The notes under the pieces: generated by a model
What the model was told of the DNA's origin: nothing
Databases searched by the model: none
Seen by the model: only the letters and a program-made list of their open reading frames with translations
Program-made: the position numbers and the translations under genes
Part shown: positions 7,049 through 15,846 of the stretch, piece after piece
Layout of the letters: the number at the start of each line of letters is the position of its first letter
Position numbering within the stretch: the first letter of the stretch is position 1
Origin: Flavobacteriales bacterium UBA3442
Lineage (GTDB): Bacteria; Bacteroidota; Bacteroidia; Flavobacteriales; Schleiferiaceae
Assembly: GCA_002378565.1 (NCBI GenBank)
Contig: DFSH01000044.1
Span: 40,225 to 61,857 of the forward strand
Length of the DNA: 21,633 nucleotides
Direction: 5' to 3'

Positions 7049-8392
7049 ATGCCTGACGCACTGCACGCCTTATCCCCCCTTGACGGGCGCTATCAAAGCA
7101 CCACCGCCCCTCTCACGCCATTCTTTTCTGAATTTGGCCTGATCAAATACCGGGTTAAGGTGGAAGTGGAATACTTCATCGCTTTGAGCGAGGCAGGCTT
7201 GCCACAGCTCCCACCTTTGGATGACTCCCTTGTTGCAAAGCTCAGGTCCTTGATCACTGAATTCAGCACTACCGATGCAGAAGCCATCAAGGACATTGAA
7301 AAGGTGACCAACCACGATGTTAAAGCCGTGGAGTATTTCTTAAAAAATGCCTTTGATCAGCTTGGCCTAAGTAAGCAATCCGAGTTCATCCATTTTGGCC
7401 TAACCTCGCAGGACATCAACAACACAGCCGTGCCTTTGTCTTTGAAAGATTTTCATTCTGTGGTTCTCACCCCTGCATTGAAGGCCTTGCTTGCCGATTT
7501 CAACCAACAAGCAGCAGCCTGGAAGGACATCCCTTTGCTGGCAAGAACCCATGGTCAAAGTGCGTCTCCAACCCGTTTAGGGAAGGAATGGACCGTGTTT
7601 ATCAGTCGCCTTAATGCACAGATTGACAGCTTGAACAGCATCCCCTTTGCGGCAAAATTTGGTGGTGCAACTGGCGGTTTCAATGCACACCATGCAGCCT
7701 ACCCAAACCACGACTGGCATGCCTTTGGTCATGCATTTATTGAAGGGGTTCTGGGGTTGAAACGCTCCTACCCAACGACCCAAATTGAGCATTATGATCA
7801 TTTGGCAGCCTACTGCGATGCCATCAAGCGAATCAACAGCATTTTGATTGATTTTTCTCGGGATGTCTGGACCTATGTCAGCATGGATTATTTCAAGCAA
7901 AAGATCAAAGCTGGAGAGGTAGGTTCCTCCGCCATGCCACACAAAGTCAACCCCATCGACTTTGAAAATGCTGAAGGAAATCTTGGCTTATCAACGGCGA
8001 TTCTGGAGCACCTAGCTGCAAAACTTCCCATCTCTCGTCTGCAGCGTGACTTGACCGATTCCACCGTTCTTCGCAACTTAGGTGTTCCTTTAGGCCACAC
8101 CATGCTTGCTTTGAAGAGCTTGAGTAAAGGCATGAATAAATTGATTGTCAATGAGTCAGCCATTGCGGCAGATCTTCAAAACAATTGGGCTGTTCTAGCA
8201 GAAGCCATCCAGACCATCTTGCGACGAGAAGGCTTTCCAAAGCCCTATGAAGCCTTGAAAGACTTGACCCGAACCAACAGCAAAATCAATGAAGCCTCAT
8301 TGGCTGATTTTGTGGACGGATTGAATGTCTCTAATGCAGTGAAGGCAGAATTGAAAGCCTTGAGACCTGAGACTTATTTAGGCCAAGCCTGA
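7049..8392 (+). CDS. purB: Adenylosuccinate lyase
   Basis: Fumarase/aspartase-superfamily lyase acting twice in purine synthesis: SAICAR to AICAR plus fumarate, and adenylosuccinate to AMP plus fumarate. The 447 residues and the opening ALSPLDGRYQ match the E. coli-type PurB. The signature loop SSAMPHKVNPIDFENAEGN is at about residues 291-309, TSQDINNTA lies at about 123-131, and ARTHGQSASPTRLGKE carries the His of the active site. The ATG at 7049 follows the HsdR-N gene by five bases. Its last 19 bases overlap the convergent lhgO gene. Nothing is unusual in the protein. Confidence 0.97.
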   Translation: MPDALHALSPLDGRYQSTTAPLTPFFSEFGLIKYRVKVEVEYFIALSEAGLPQLPPLDDSLVAKLRSLITEFSTTDAEAIKDIEKVTNHDVKAVEYFLKNAFDQLGLSKQSEFIHFGLTSQDINNTAVPLSLKDFHSVVLTPALKALLADFNQQAAAWKDIPLLARTHGQSASPTRLGKEWTVFISRLNAQIDSLNSIPFAAKFGGATGGFNAHHAAYPNHDWHAFGHAFIEGVLGLKRSYPTTQIEHYDHLAAYCDAIKRINSILIDFSRDVWTYVSMDYFKQKIKAGEVGSSAMPHKVNPIDFENAEGNLGLSTAILEHLAAKLPISRLQRDLTDSTVLRNLGVPLGHTMLALKSLSKGMNKLIVNESAIAADLQNNWAVLAEAIQTILRREGFPKPYEALKDLTRTNSKINEASLADFVDGLNVSNAVKAELKALRPETYLGQA

Positions 8393-9564
8393 TTCAAAAT
8401 CTCGTCAGCTATAGCCAATGAACTCGTGGCTGCAGGTGAAGGTGCGTTGAGCACATGAAAGGCAGCTGCGCCCTGCTTGAGTACAAAATCATCCACCAGC
8501 TGACCCTTGATGTCTACGGCCTGTGCGCGGATACCTGATCTTGATGCCTGAATGTCAGACCCTGTCAGTGAGGGAATCAAGCGATTCAGTGCCTTCAAAA
8601 AAGCTGCCTTGGAGAGTGCGCGATGCATTTCCTTCAGGCCATCGTTCCAATGTCTGGCAAAAAGCTCCAAGGTCCCCCGCCAACTCAACGCATCCAGTAA
8701 ATCTTTGGGGTGCAAGTCTAGCTTGCCATAGCCTTCACGGGCCATGGAAAACACTGCATTGGGCCCACACTCAACACCCCCTTCGATCATGCGCGTGAAA
8801 TGCACACCTAAAAAAGGGAATTGAGGGTCAGGAACGGGGTAAATCAAATGCTTCACCTTCGCAATGGCTTGTGGTTTCAGCTCAAAGTAATCGCCCCTGA
8901 AAGGCACAATGCGCATCCTCGCATCCAACCCGTCCATGGCCGCCAGTCGGTCGCTCTGCAAGCCTGCACAAACGATAACCCTGGGGGCTTGGTGTTTGCC
9001 TATGTTGCTTGACACCGTTGTCACCCCTTGATGCCGTTTCAAGCCCTTCACCTTGCAGTTCGTGATGACCTCGCTTCCTTTGAGCATGGCTTGGGTTACT
9101 TTCACATAGTTGACAATGCCCGTCTGCGGGACATGCAGTGCGGCAAGACAGGCTAACTCAGGCTCCATTTCCATGGCTTCCTCCCCACTCAGGATGGTCA
9201 GATGGGTTAAGCCATTGGTCTGACCTCGCTCCTTCAAGGCATGCAAGCGATCCACTTCCTGGTCATTTGTGGCGGCAACCAATTTGCCACAGATGTCATA
9301 GGGCAGCTCATGAAGTTGGCAAAATTTTAGCAACTGATGGTAGCCATCCAAGCAGGTTCTGGCCTTCATGGACCCGGGCTTGTAATACAACCCACTGTGA
9401 ATCACACCTGAATTGCGGCCCGTTTGATGGGATGCAGGCTTGGATTCCTTCTCCAAGACAAGCACCTTAGCCGACGGATCCCTTTGTTGAATTTTGTAGG
9501 CGACTGCCGCACCAATGATACCGCCACCAACAATGATGGCGTCCCAACTACTTGCTTGTGTCAT
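8374..9564 (-). CDS. lhgO: L-2-hydroxyglutarate oxidase/dehydrogenase LhgO
   Basis: FAD enzyme that oxidises L-2-hydroxyglutarate to 2-oxoglutarate, in E. coli passing electrons to the membrane quinone pool. The 396-residue product has the dinucleotide-binding motif IIVGGGIIGAAVAY (about residues 10-23), the FAD-linked SHQTGRNSGVIHSGLYYKPGS segment slightly later, VPQTGIVNY, and VPFRGDYFELK. I start it at ATG 9564 because the Rossmann motif then sits close to the N-terminus; the frame is open to a GTG at 9645, but that extension is the neighbouring gene's coding sequence read in another frame. The diheme lipoprotein stop lies 16 bases upstream, so it is probably the last gene of that operon. 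Convergent with purB, overlapping by 19 bases. A close DAO-family relative is the main alternative. Confidence 0.9.
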   Translation of the reverse strand: MTQASSWDAIIVGGGIIGAAVAYKIQQRDPSAKVLVLEKESKPASHQTGRNSGVIHSGLYYKPGSMKARTCLDGYHQLLKFCQLHELPYDICGKLVAATNDQEVDRLHALKERGQTNGLTHLTILSGEEAMEMEPELACLAALHVPQTGIVNYVKVTQAMLKGSEVITNCKVKGLKRHQGVTTVSSNIGKHQAPRVIVCAGLQSDRLAAMDGLDARMRIVPFRGDYFELKPQAIAKVKHLIYPVPDPQFPFLGVHFTRMIEGGVECGPNAVFSMAREGYGKLDLHPKDLLDALSWRGTLELFARHWNDGLKEMHRALSKAAFLKALNRLIPSLTGSDIQASRSGIRAQAVDIKGQLVDDFVLKQGAAAFHVLNAPSPAATSSLAIADEILNQAWPK

Positions 9565-9580
9565 ATTAGTATATACAAGG

Positions 9581-10237
9581 CTATTGAGGCATGCCAGATC
9601 TAACCCAGCGATTGATGATGCCAATGTTGCAATCAGACATGGCACCTGTCGGGGGCATTTGTGGTGACTGCATGATGCCGTGAAGGGTGTTGGTTAGATT
9701 TTGGTAGCTGACAGCAAACGTTACCATGCTGTATGTGCTGAGATCAACACCGCCAGATGGTTGCGCTCCCTGATGGCAACCCAGGCATTGACTGGCAATG
9801 ATTGTGGCTACATCCGTGTAAGTCGTTGCAGCAGTCGTGTCACAGTCACCACCGCAGTCGGTATTTTTCGCCCCCTGATCAATCCACATGCGAATCACGG
9901 CTATTTGGCTGCTTGTCAATGCGGCACTGGGTGGTGGTGGCATCAAGTCATCACCAGTCTCGGTAAGCACTTCAAAAAGCTCTGAATCGTTGGGGTCACC
10001 AGGCTTGACCTCCTCCATGATACCAGCATAACTGGTTAAATCCAAGCCATCAGCTGCGTCTGGAGAGACATGGCAGCCACTCATGGCACAATTGCTCACA
10101 ATCAATGGCAATATCTCTGTCGTGAAATCTACTGTGCCTGGATCACAATCGCTATCCAAAGGGTCAATCGGAATATGGGTGCATGAAGCCATCGCTATCA
10201 GTGAACATAAAGCCAAGCTCTGGAAAAGGGTCTTCAT
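9581..10237 (-). CDS. Diheme c-type cytochrome-like lipoprotein (two PSCyt1-like domains)
   Basis: A 218-residue exported lipoprotein: signal segment ending MASC, lipid Cys19. It holds two copies of a small cytochrome-like domain. Domain 1 has heme motif CAMSGCH (C50-H56, a CX4CH form), MPPPP (Met99, candidate distal ligand) and IRMWIDQGA. Domain 2 has CLGCH (C151-H155), QMPP (Met194) and NRWVRSG. Both copies carry a Cys exactly 19 residues before the first heme Cys (C31, C132). Domain 2 also has C203 in SDC before the Trp helix, so C132-C203 may form a disulfide; domain 1 has SSQ there. The start overlaps the DUF5777 stop (10234-10237). Presumed electron carrier on the outer membrane or periplasmic face; partner unknown. 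Confidence 0.8.
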   Translation of the reverse strand: MKTLFQSLALCSLIAMASCTHIPIDPLDSDCDPGTVDFTTEILPLIVSNCAMSGCHVSPDAADGLDLTSYAGIMEEVKPGDPNDSELFEVLTETGDDLMPPPPSAALTSSQIAVIRMWIDQGAKNTDCGGDCDTTAATTYTDVATIIASQCLGCHQGAQPSGGVDLSTYSMVTFAVSYQNLTNTLHGIMQSPQMPPTGAMSDCNIGIINRWVRSGMPQ

Positions 10238-11130
10238 CGTTCAATGGTTTTGTGGTTGAAAACACGGCTCATGTTGAAGCCTAGAAACAGGTCACCCTGA
10301 GACCACTGACCAGGGTTTTGCAGCATCCATTGAGGATCTGCCATGCTTCGGGCGTTGGTGAGGTGGAATTGAAACACATGACCGCCCGTCTCCAAATCCA
10401 AGCCAATGCTCGTTGCCGGGTAATGGTTCTCAAAAGGTCCGTTGCCAATGTAAGTCTCAGCTGTGAAGGCCATGCGGTTGGTGAATTTATACCTAAGACC
10501 AAGGCCACAACCAAAATTGTCATTGCGATCTGTAGATGTGGGAACCAAATTGAAATGCACCAAGGTTGGTGACAACTGAAGACTCAATGCATGGTTCACT
10601 TTGCGCGCTAACATCAATTGATGGACAAAGGCCAGCCGATCTGAGGCAAAATGATCAATGTTATCAGGGAATGGGGTGGTTACCACAGTCATGGAGCTGT
10701 ACCAGGTTGCAGTCAAGGGTATGACGAAACCCTTATGGCCTTCAGGTCGCCTTTGCTGGGTCATTAAGCGGGCCTTCATGTAGGCATCATAGGTCTTGCT
10801 GCCAGAGGAGCGCCCCATGCCTATATTAAGAACCTCACTGGGGCTGTAGCTGTACTCAAAACGGATTTGCGCATTGTCCAATCCAAACAAATTGTAGAGT
10901 GGCCGATCATTCAATGCAGCAAATCGGTGGGAAATAATGAATTGTCCCTCGCCTTCTGCAGGCAGTTCAACGGTCTGCAAGTTGACAATTTTGCTGCCCT
11001 TGAATGTCGCGTAAACCGGCTCGGCAATACTAGGTCCCTCAAGAGATTCTAGGTCCGCCAACAAATCGTCTTGTGCCGCCACATTGCCCATGATTAGCCC
11101 AATGCATGCAAGGGTGATGATGGGTTTCAT
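10234..11130 (-). CDS. DUF5777 family beta-barrel protein
   Basis: A 298-residue exported protein with a signal peptide (MKPIITLACIGLIMGNVAAQ). The segments VYATFKGSKIVNLQTVE, FIISHRFAALN, YNLFGLDNAQIRFEYSYSP, LNIGMGRSSGSKTYDAY and the C-terminal PGQWSQGDLFLGFNMSRVF are the recurring signatures I know from DUF5777. Alternating strands and a terminal aromatic residue group suggest an outer-membrane barrel. The family has no established function. It overlaps both neighbours by ATGA (with yceI-like at 11127-11130 and the diheme gene at 10234-10237), so it is firmly part of the heme/YceI operon. Likely role by context: an outer-membrane channel or scaffold for the exported redox proteins; this is inference. 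Confidence 0.82.
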   Translation of the reverse strand: MKPIITLACIGLIMGNVAAQDDLLADLESLEGPSIAEPVYATFKGSKIVNLQTVELPAEGEGQFIISHRFAALNDRPLYNLFGLDNAQIRFEYSYSPSEVLNIGMGRSSGSKTYDAYMKARLMTQQRRPEGHKGFVIPLTATWYSSMTVVTTPFPDNIDHFASDRLAFVHQLMLARKVNHALSLQLSPTLVHFNLVPTSTDRNDNFGCGLGLRYKFTNRMAFTAETYIGNGPFENHYPATSIGLDLETGGHVFQFHLTNARSMADPQWMLQNPGQWSQGDLFLGFNMSRVFNHKTIER

Positions 11131-11684
11131 TTAAAAGTAGCTTTCACGTGAATATCAATTGACTCAGCAATTTTTGCAACCACCAAGCTGGGGACTTCAA
11201 TGCCATGATCCTCCGGCTTGATAGTGAAATTGGCTGTCAATTCCATGCCAACCGCTTGATTGATTGCAATGGTTGCAGGCACATTGATTGACTTCGTTAC
11301 ACCATGAACCAGCATGTCGCCAACCAAATTCACTGCATGCTCCCCTTGGTTAGACCAGTCCTCCATGCCTTCAATGGTTACAGAAAATATGGCCTTGGGG
11401 TAGCGAACAGAATGCAGGTAATTCTCATTGAAATGCTCCTGCATCAATGCTTTTTCAAATTCAAAGGATTCTATTTTCACTTGAAAAACTGCCTTATTAC
11501 TTGCCGTATTGATGATGCCAAGCCCATCTTCAAGGTGGGCCTTGATGTCCTCTATCGGGGTGGTTGAATAGAAATCCACCACCATGGTTTTGGTGATGAG
11601 TTTTTGAGCTGAGAGACTGAAAGTCCCCATGGCCATCATAATTACCAGGATGGATGCTGAGGTGTTGGTGAGTGTTGGCTGCAT
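11127..11684 (-). CDS. YceI family periplasmic lipid-binding protein
   Basis: A 185-residue exported protein. YceI-fold proteins are lipocalin-like barrels that bind isoprenoid or similar hydrophobic ligands. Landmarks: VDFYSTTPIEDIKAH (about residues 35-49), KAVFQVKIESFEFEKALMQ, NENYLHSVRYPKAIFSVTIEG and the C-terminal VHGVTKSINVPATIAI. The N-terminus (to about SLSA) works as a signal peptide, but its n-region carries no basic residue, which is odd. It begins five bases after the monoheme lipoprotein stop and overlaps the DUF5777 start by four bases. In YceI-cytochrome b561 pairs the YceI protein is thought to serve quinone-type chemistry; here no b561 is visible, but heme proteins flank it. 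Confidence 0.88.
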   Translation of the reverse strand: MQPTLTNTSASILVIMMAMGTFSLSAQKLITKTMVVDFYSTTPIEDIKAHLEDGLGIINTASNKAVFQVKIESFEFEKALMQEHFNENYLHSVRYPKAIFSVTIEGMEDWSNQGEHAVNLVGDMLVHGVTKSINVPATIAINQAVGMELTANFTIKPEDHGIEVPSLVVAKIAESIDIHVKATFK

Positions 11685-11689
11685 AATTA

Positions 11690-12064
11690 TTAGTTTTCTA
11701 AAGCACCTTGGTCAATCCAAAGCTGGGTTTTCAATAGGGTGCAATCCGGCAGGCTGTAGCCCGGAGGCATCTTCTTTGGCATGCCTTGCATCATGGACAT
11801 GGCTTGCATCATTCTACCATCTATCACAATGGCCTTGACAGAAGCGTATGTGGATATATCAAATTGTTGGGTACCATTGTGGCAGCCGGAGCAATGGCCA
11901 TTCACCATAGGCTGAATATCTAAGGTCCATGTCACCGCGGAGGTGTCGCAGGGGACTCCCCCTGGATAGGTCTCTTCAGTGTTGTCATAATAACATGACG
12001 GCATACTGATGATGAGCAACAGGGCAAAGGGCATGATCACTTTAGCAATCCTGGTAGTATTCAT
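11690..12064 (-). CDS. Monoheme c-type cytochrome-like lipoprotein
   Basis: A 124-residue lipoprotein (signal ending ISMPSC, lipid Cys24). It has one heme motif, CSGCH (C58-H62), a candidate Met ligand in KKMPPG, and LPDCTLLKTQLWIDQG near the end. C39 sits exactly 19 residues before the first heme Cys, and the late Cys in PDC matches that in domain 2 of the diheme lipoprotein encoded three genes on, so the two proteins are homologous. A stretch rich in Met (MMQAMSMMQGMPKKM) precedes the ligand and could also bind metal. It is the first gene of the tight heme/YceI/DUF5777/heme group; only 34 bases separate it from the MFS gene upstream, holding no clear promoter (a weak TAATTTTA lies just before the ATG). 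Confidence 0.8.
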   Translation of the reverse strand: MNTTRIAKVIMPFALLLIISMPSCYYDNTEETYPGGVPCDTSAVTWTLDIQPMVNGHCSGCHNGTQQFDISTYASVKAIVIDGRMMQAMSMMQGMPKKMPPGYSLPDCTLLKTQLWIDQGALEN

Positions 12065-12098
12065 GATGTAAAATTAACAAGAGTCATGCCGGAACCCC

Positions 12099-13403
12099 TC
12101 ATTTCTCTCTGATTTGTTTGCTTTGACGAAACTGTATAGGAAACCATACTACGACAGCGATAACAAAGAAAACAGATAACAGCAAGGCTGATATCCTCAT
12201 GTCGCCTGTGGTTTCAATGATCCAACCCACACCCAACATGCCCATCACGGTGGCCAGTTTTTCTGCTATGTCAAAAAAGGAGAAATAGGTGACATGCTCA
12301 CCTCCATCAGGCAACATCTTTGCAAAAGTTGACCGAGCCAATGCCTGAATCCCTCCAAGCACCAACCCCAACGAGGACCCTAGCAAATAGAACTGCATTT
12401 CTGTCTGAACCAAAAAAGCCAGGAAACAAATGACAGCCCACAAGGCTGCAGCAACAAGCAAGGCACGCATGTTCCCTATCCGACCGCTCAAGTAGGCAAA
12501 TAGTTGGGCCCCTATGATGCCGACAAACTGAATCAATATGATGGTGGTGATCAATGCCCCTGTTTCCAAGTGCAAGACTTCTGTTCCAAACAAGGAAGCA
12601 ATCAAAATAACTGTTTGGACACCTGCTGAAGCAAAGAAAAATCCGATAACAAACCGCTGCAGTCCGATCGTTGCACTAAAGGACTTGGCCACATCTATCA
12701 ACTGGACATAGGAGCTGACAATCCAGCCTTTTTCTTTGGCATCAAGGCCATGATTGTGGGGCAGCCTGGCGAGTGCATACTCTCCCCACAATAGCCACCA
12801 TGCAGCTACCACAAGAAATACAGTTCGAATGACCAACCCAGCTGACTCTAGACCAAACCAAGATGGATTTTGGATGCAAACCAATGCCCCAATCAACACA
12901 AGCACTGAGCCAAAATACCCCAGAGAAAAGCCTTTGGCACTTAAGGCGTCTTGGTCGGGTTTTGCAGCGATTTCAGGAAGGTAGGAATTGTAGAAAACCA
13001 AGCTTCCAGAAAAGGCGATAGCACCTAAAAAGGGTGTCCACAAACCAAGCAGCATATGATCAGCTGTGAAGAAATACATCGAAGCAGTGGTCAGCGACCC
13101 CGCCCATATAAAGCCTCGCATAAAATGCTTTTTGCTGCCACCAACCTCTGACAAGGCAGACAAGTAGGGTGTTACAACAGATACCAAGAGGTATGCTGCA
13201 GCCATCATGAAGGTGTAGGCTGCTGTACTGTCAAACTCCATTCCAAAAAATTGGATGACCGATTGCCCATTTGCGTCCATGACAGCTGCATAGTAGATAG
13301 GGAATATGGCAGTTCCTACGACAAGGGTGTAAGCTGAATTGGCCCAATCGTACATGGCCCAGCCATGCTGCACCCGCTTGGAGTAACCATTCACTTCATT
13401 CAT
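12099..13403 (-). CDS. MFS transporter, Atg22/UMF1 family
   Basis: Inner-membrane transporter of about 434 residues with roughly 12 hydrophobic segments. The start GWAMYDWANSAYTLVVGT is the hallmark of the UMF1/Atg22-like branch, whose substrates in bacteria are not defined (yeast Atg22 exports vacuolar amino acids). Another family-like segment is QALARSTFAKMLPDG with FFSFFDIAEKLATVMG in the second half. I chose ATG 13403 over the in-frame GTG at 13430 because family members place the first helix shortly after the start. It lies 45-72 bases downstream of aconitase on the same strand and 34 bases before the monoheme lipoprotein gene, so it may link the two in one transcript. No substrate can be inferred. 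Confidence 0.85.
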   Translation of the reverse strand: MNEVNGYSKRVQHGWAMYDWANSAYTLVVGTAIFPIYYAAVMDANGQSVIQFFGMEFDSTAAYTFMMAAAYLLVSVVTPYLSALSEVGGSKKHFMRGFIWAGSLTTASMYFFTADHMLLGLWTPFLGAIAFSGSLVFYNSYLPEIAAKPDQDALSAKGFSLGYFGSVLVLIGALVCIQNPSWFGLESAGLVIRTVFLVVAAWWLLWGEYALARLPHNHGLDAKEKGWIVSSYVQLIDVAKSFSATIGLQRFVIGFFFASAGVQTVILIASLFGTEVLHLETGALITTIILIQFVGIIGAQLFAYLSGRIGNMRALLVAAALWAVICFLAFLVQTEMQFYLLGSSLGLVLGGIQALARSTFAKMLPDGGEHVTYFSFFDIAEKLATVMGMLGVGWIIETTGDMRISALLLSVFFVIAVVVWFPIQFRQSKQIREK

Positions 13404-13475
13404 GTTGACAAGATAATTCAAATCCCCCACGTGAATAACACAAGGGCCTCAGGCTTTGCCAACAACCTGAAAGGA

Positions 13476-15743
13476 TTAAACGCGATTGGCTTCGCGAATC
13501 GTGTTCAGTGCTGAACCCGCTTTGAACCAAGTGATTTGCTGAGCATTGTAGCTGTGATTCACAAGGATTTGATCCTGACTGCCATCTACATGGGTCAATT
13601 GCATGGTCAGTTGCTTGCCTGGTGTAAAGTCCTTCAAGTCAATCAAGTCAATGACATCATCCTCCTGAAACTTATCATAATCTGCCTCTTGAACAAAGGT
13701 CACACCTAACATGCCTTGCTTCTTCAAATTGGTCTCATGGATGCGTGCAAAACTCTTCACCAGAACCACCGACACACCCAAATGTCTGGGTTGCATAGCT
13801 GCGTGCTCACGTGATGAGCCTTCACCGTAGTTGTGGTCACCAACAACAATGGTAGGGATACCTTCAGCCTTGTATGCCCGTTGAACAGCTGGAACCTCTC
13901 CATACGATCCATTAAGTTGGTTTTTAACGCTGTTGGCCTTGCCATTGAAGGCATTCATGGCACCCGTAAGTGTGTTGTTGGAAATGTTATCCAAGTGCCC
14001 TCTGTACCTCAACCATGGTCCAGCCATCGAAATGTGGTCCGTGGTGCATTTGCCCTCAGCTTTAATCAGCAGTCGCATTCCCATCAAATTGTCACCATCC
14101 CATGGTGTAAAAGACTGCAGCAATTCCAAACGTTCACTGCCCGTTTTCACAGAAACAACAATGGAAGAACCATCTGCTGATGGTGCTTGGAAACCAGCAT
14201 CTTCAACAGCATAGCCTTTAACAGGCATCTCTAAGCCACTTGGCTCATCCAATTTCACGGACTCGCCTTGTTGGTTAATCAATGCATCAGTCAATGGGTT
14301 GAATCCTAAATCACCTGCGATGGCTAAAGCCGTCACAATCTCTGGTGAAGCCACAAAGGCATGCGTATTAGGATTGCCATCTGCACGCTTAGAGAAGTTG
14401 CGATTGAAGGAGTGAATGATGGTGTTTTTCTCCTGGTTCTCAGCACCTGCTCTGGCCCATTGCCCGATGCATGGACCGCAAGCATTGGCGAAGACCTTGC
14501 CTCCAATGGACTCAAAGTCCTTGAGTAAACCATCGCGTTCTGCCGTAAACCGAACCTGCTCTGATCCTGGCGTTACTGTGTATTCACTCTTGACATCCAA
14601 GCCCTTTTCAGCAGCCTGCCTTGCAATAGACGCAGCGCGCGTCATGTCCTCGTACGATGAATTGGTGCAAGAACCAATCAAGCCGACTTCAATGTTGGTT
14701 GGCCAGCCATTGGCCTCAGCTGTCGCACGCATCTGACTGATGGGTGTGGCAATATCTGGAGAGAAAGGCCCATTGATGTGGGGCTCCAAGGTGCTTAAAT
14801 CGATGTCGATGACCTCGTCAAAATACTGCTCTGGGTTGGCGTAGACTTCTGGGTCAGCTTTCAAGTCTGTCTTAACCCCATTGGCTAGGTCAGCAACATC
14901 ACCGCGGCCAGTGGCACGCAGGTAACGGTCCATGCTCTCATCGTAACCAAAGGTTGATGTGGTTGCCCCCACTTCAGCACCCATGTTACAAATGGTTCCT
15001 TTGCCCGTGCATGACATAGACTCTGCGCCATCACCAAAGTATTCAACAATGGCACCTGTACCACCTTTAACGGTCAAGATACCAGCCACTTTTAAAATGA
15101 CATCTTTGGGTGCTGTCCAACCGGACATCTTTCCAGTCAATCTGATGCCAATGAGTTTGGGGAATTTCAATTCCCATGACATGCCAGCCATGACGTCCAC
15201 CGCATCAGCGCCGCCAACACCAATGGCAACCATGCCAAGTCCACCTGCATTCACCGTGTGGGAATCGGTACCTATCATCATGCCTCCTGGGAAGGCGTAG
15301 TTCTCAATCACTACTTGGTGAATGATGCCAGAACCAGGCTTCCAAAATCCAATGCCGTATTTGTCTGACACCGAGGATAGGAAATTGAAGACCTCGTTGC
15401 TTTTATTGATAGCTTCTTGCAAGTCCTTGCTGGCACCAACACGAGCTTGAATCAAGTGATCACAATGCACAGTAGACGGAACTGCAACTTCAGACTTACC
15501 AGCTTGCATGAATTGAAGCAAGGCCATTTGAGCCGTGGCATCTTGCATGGCAACACGATCCGGAGCAAAGTCCACATAGGAATTTCCGCGTTCAAAAACT
15601 TGATTGGACTGTGAATCCCACAAGTGAGCGTAGAGTACTTTCTCTGAAAGGGTCAATGGATGTCCCAACAACTCCCTCGCCTTAGCCACCTTTAGCGGGT
15701 AAGTCTGGTAGAAGTTGCGGATCATGTTGATATCAAATGCCAT
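13476..15743 (-). CDS. Aconitate hydratase, mitochondrial type
   Basis: TCA-cycle [4Fe-4S] enzyme converting citrate to isocitrate through cis-aconitate. The 755 residues match the mitochondrial-type family found in Bacteroidota, distinct from the larger AcnA/IRP and AcnB types. Cluster ligands are visible as GSCTNSS (Cys359) and ACGPCIGQW (Cys422, Cys425). Other conserved sites are [13 protein letters not shown] (about 88-100), [14 protein letters not shown] (about 158-171), and in the C-terminal swivel domain [19 protein letters not shown], which carries the catalytic Ser. All appear intact. The gene has a candidate promoter at 15764-15771 and is followed after a short gap by the MFS transporter gene on the same strand. 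Confidence 0.97.
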   Translation of the reverse strand: MAFDINMIRNFYQTYPLKVAKARELLGHPLTLSEKVLYAHLWDSQSNQVFERGNSYVDFAPDRVAMQDATAQMALLQFMQAGKSEVAVPSTVHCDHLIQARVGASKDLQEAINKSNEVFNFLSSVSDKYGIGFWKPGSGIIHQVVIENYAFPGGMMIGTDSHTVNAGGLGMVAIGVGGADAVDVMAGMSWELKFPKLIGIRLTGKMSGWTAPKDVILKVAGILTVKGGTGAIVEYFGDGAESMSCTGKGTICNMGAEVGATTSTFGYDESMDRYLRATGRGDVADLANGVKTDLKADPEVYANPEQYFDEVIDIDLSTLEPHINGPFSPDIATPISQMRATAEANGWPTNIEVGLIGSCTNSSYEDMTRAASIARQAAEKGLDVKSEYTVTPGSEQVRFTAERDGLLKDFESIGGKVFANACGPCIGQWARAGAENQEKNTIIHSFNRNFSKRADGNPNTHAFVASPEIVTALAIAGDLGFNPLTDALINQQGESVKLDEPSGLEMPVKGYAVEDAGFQAPSADGSSIVVSVKTGSERLELLQSFTPWDGDNLMGMRLLIKAEGKCTTDHISMAGPWLRYRGHLDNISNNTLTGAMNAFNGKANSVKNQLNGSYGEVPAVQRAYKAEGIPTIVVGDHNYGEGSSREHAAMQPRHLGVSVVLVKSFARIHETNLKKQGMLGVTFVQEADYDKFQEDDVIDLIDLKDFTPGKQLTMQLTHVDGSQDQILVNHSYNAQQITWFKAGSALNTIREANRV

Positions 15744-15763
15744 AGCTCAATGTTTTATGCATA

Positions 15764-15771
15764 CAAAAATA
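15764..15771 (-). promoter_or_regulatory. Possible -7 element for the aconitase gene
   Basis: Reading the minus strand, TATTTTTG matches the Bacteroidota TAnnTTTG -7 element exactly and ends 20 bases before the aconitase ATG. No TTG lies at a fitting distance upstream. It sits in the longest intergenic stretch of the window (15744-15846), where nothing else was recognised and no hairpin terminator was seen for the upstream secreted-protein gene. Confidence 0.45.
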
Positions 15772-15846
15772 GGTCGCAATTTGCCGATGCTTCTCCCAGA
15801 TCTCAGTTGGCAGGACATCCCACCAATAAGCCTCAATCGATCAGAC

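Noticed and set aside
9565..9645. N-terminal extension of LhgO from a GTG
   Set aside because: It overlaps the end of the diheme gene and would push the FAD motif away from the N-terminus.
13431..13475. Hairpin terminator between aconitase and the MFS gene
   Set aside because: The only inverted repeat seen (TCAGG with CCTGA) has a 5-base stem, a long loop and no U-run, and lies between genes on the same strand.
15744..15846. Small RNA or riboswitch in the longest intergenic stretch
   Set aside because: Apart from a -7-like box no stable hairpin or conserved motif was seen in these 103 bases.
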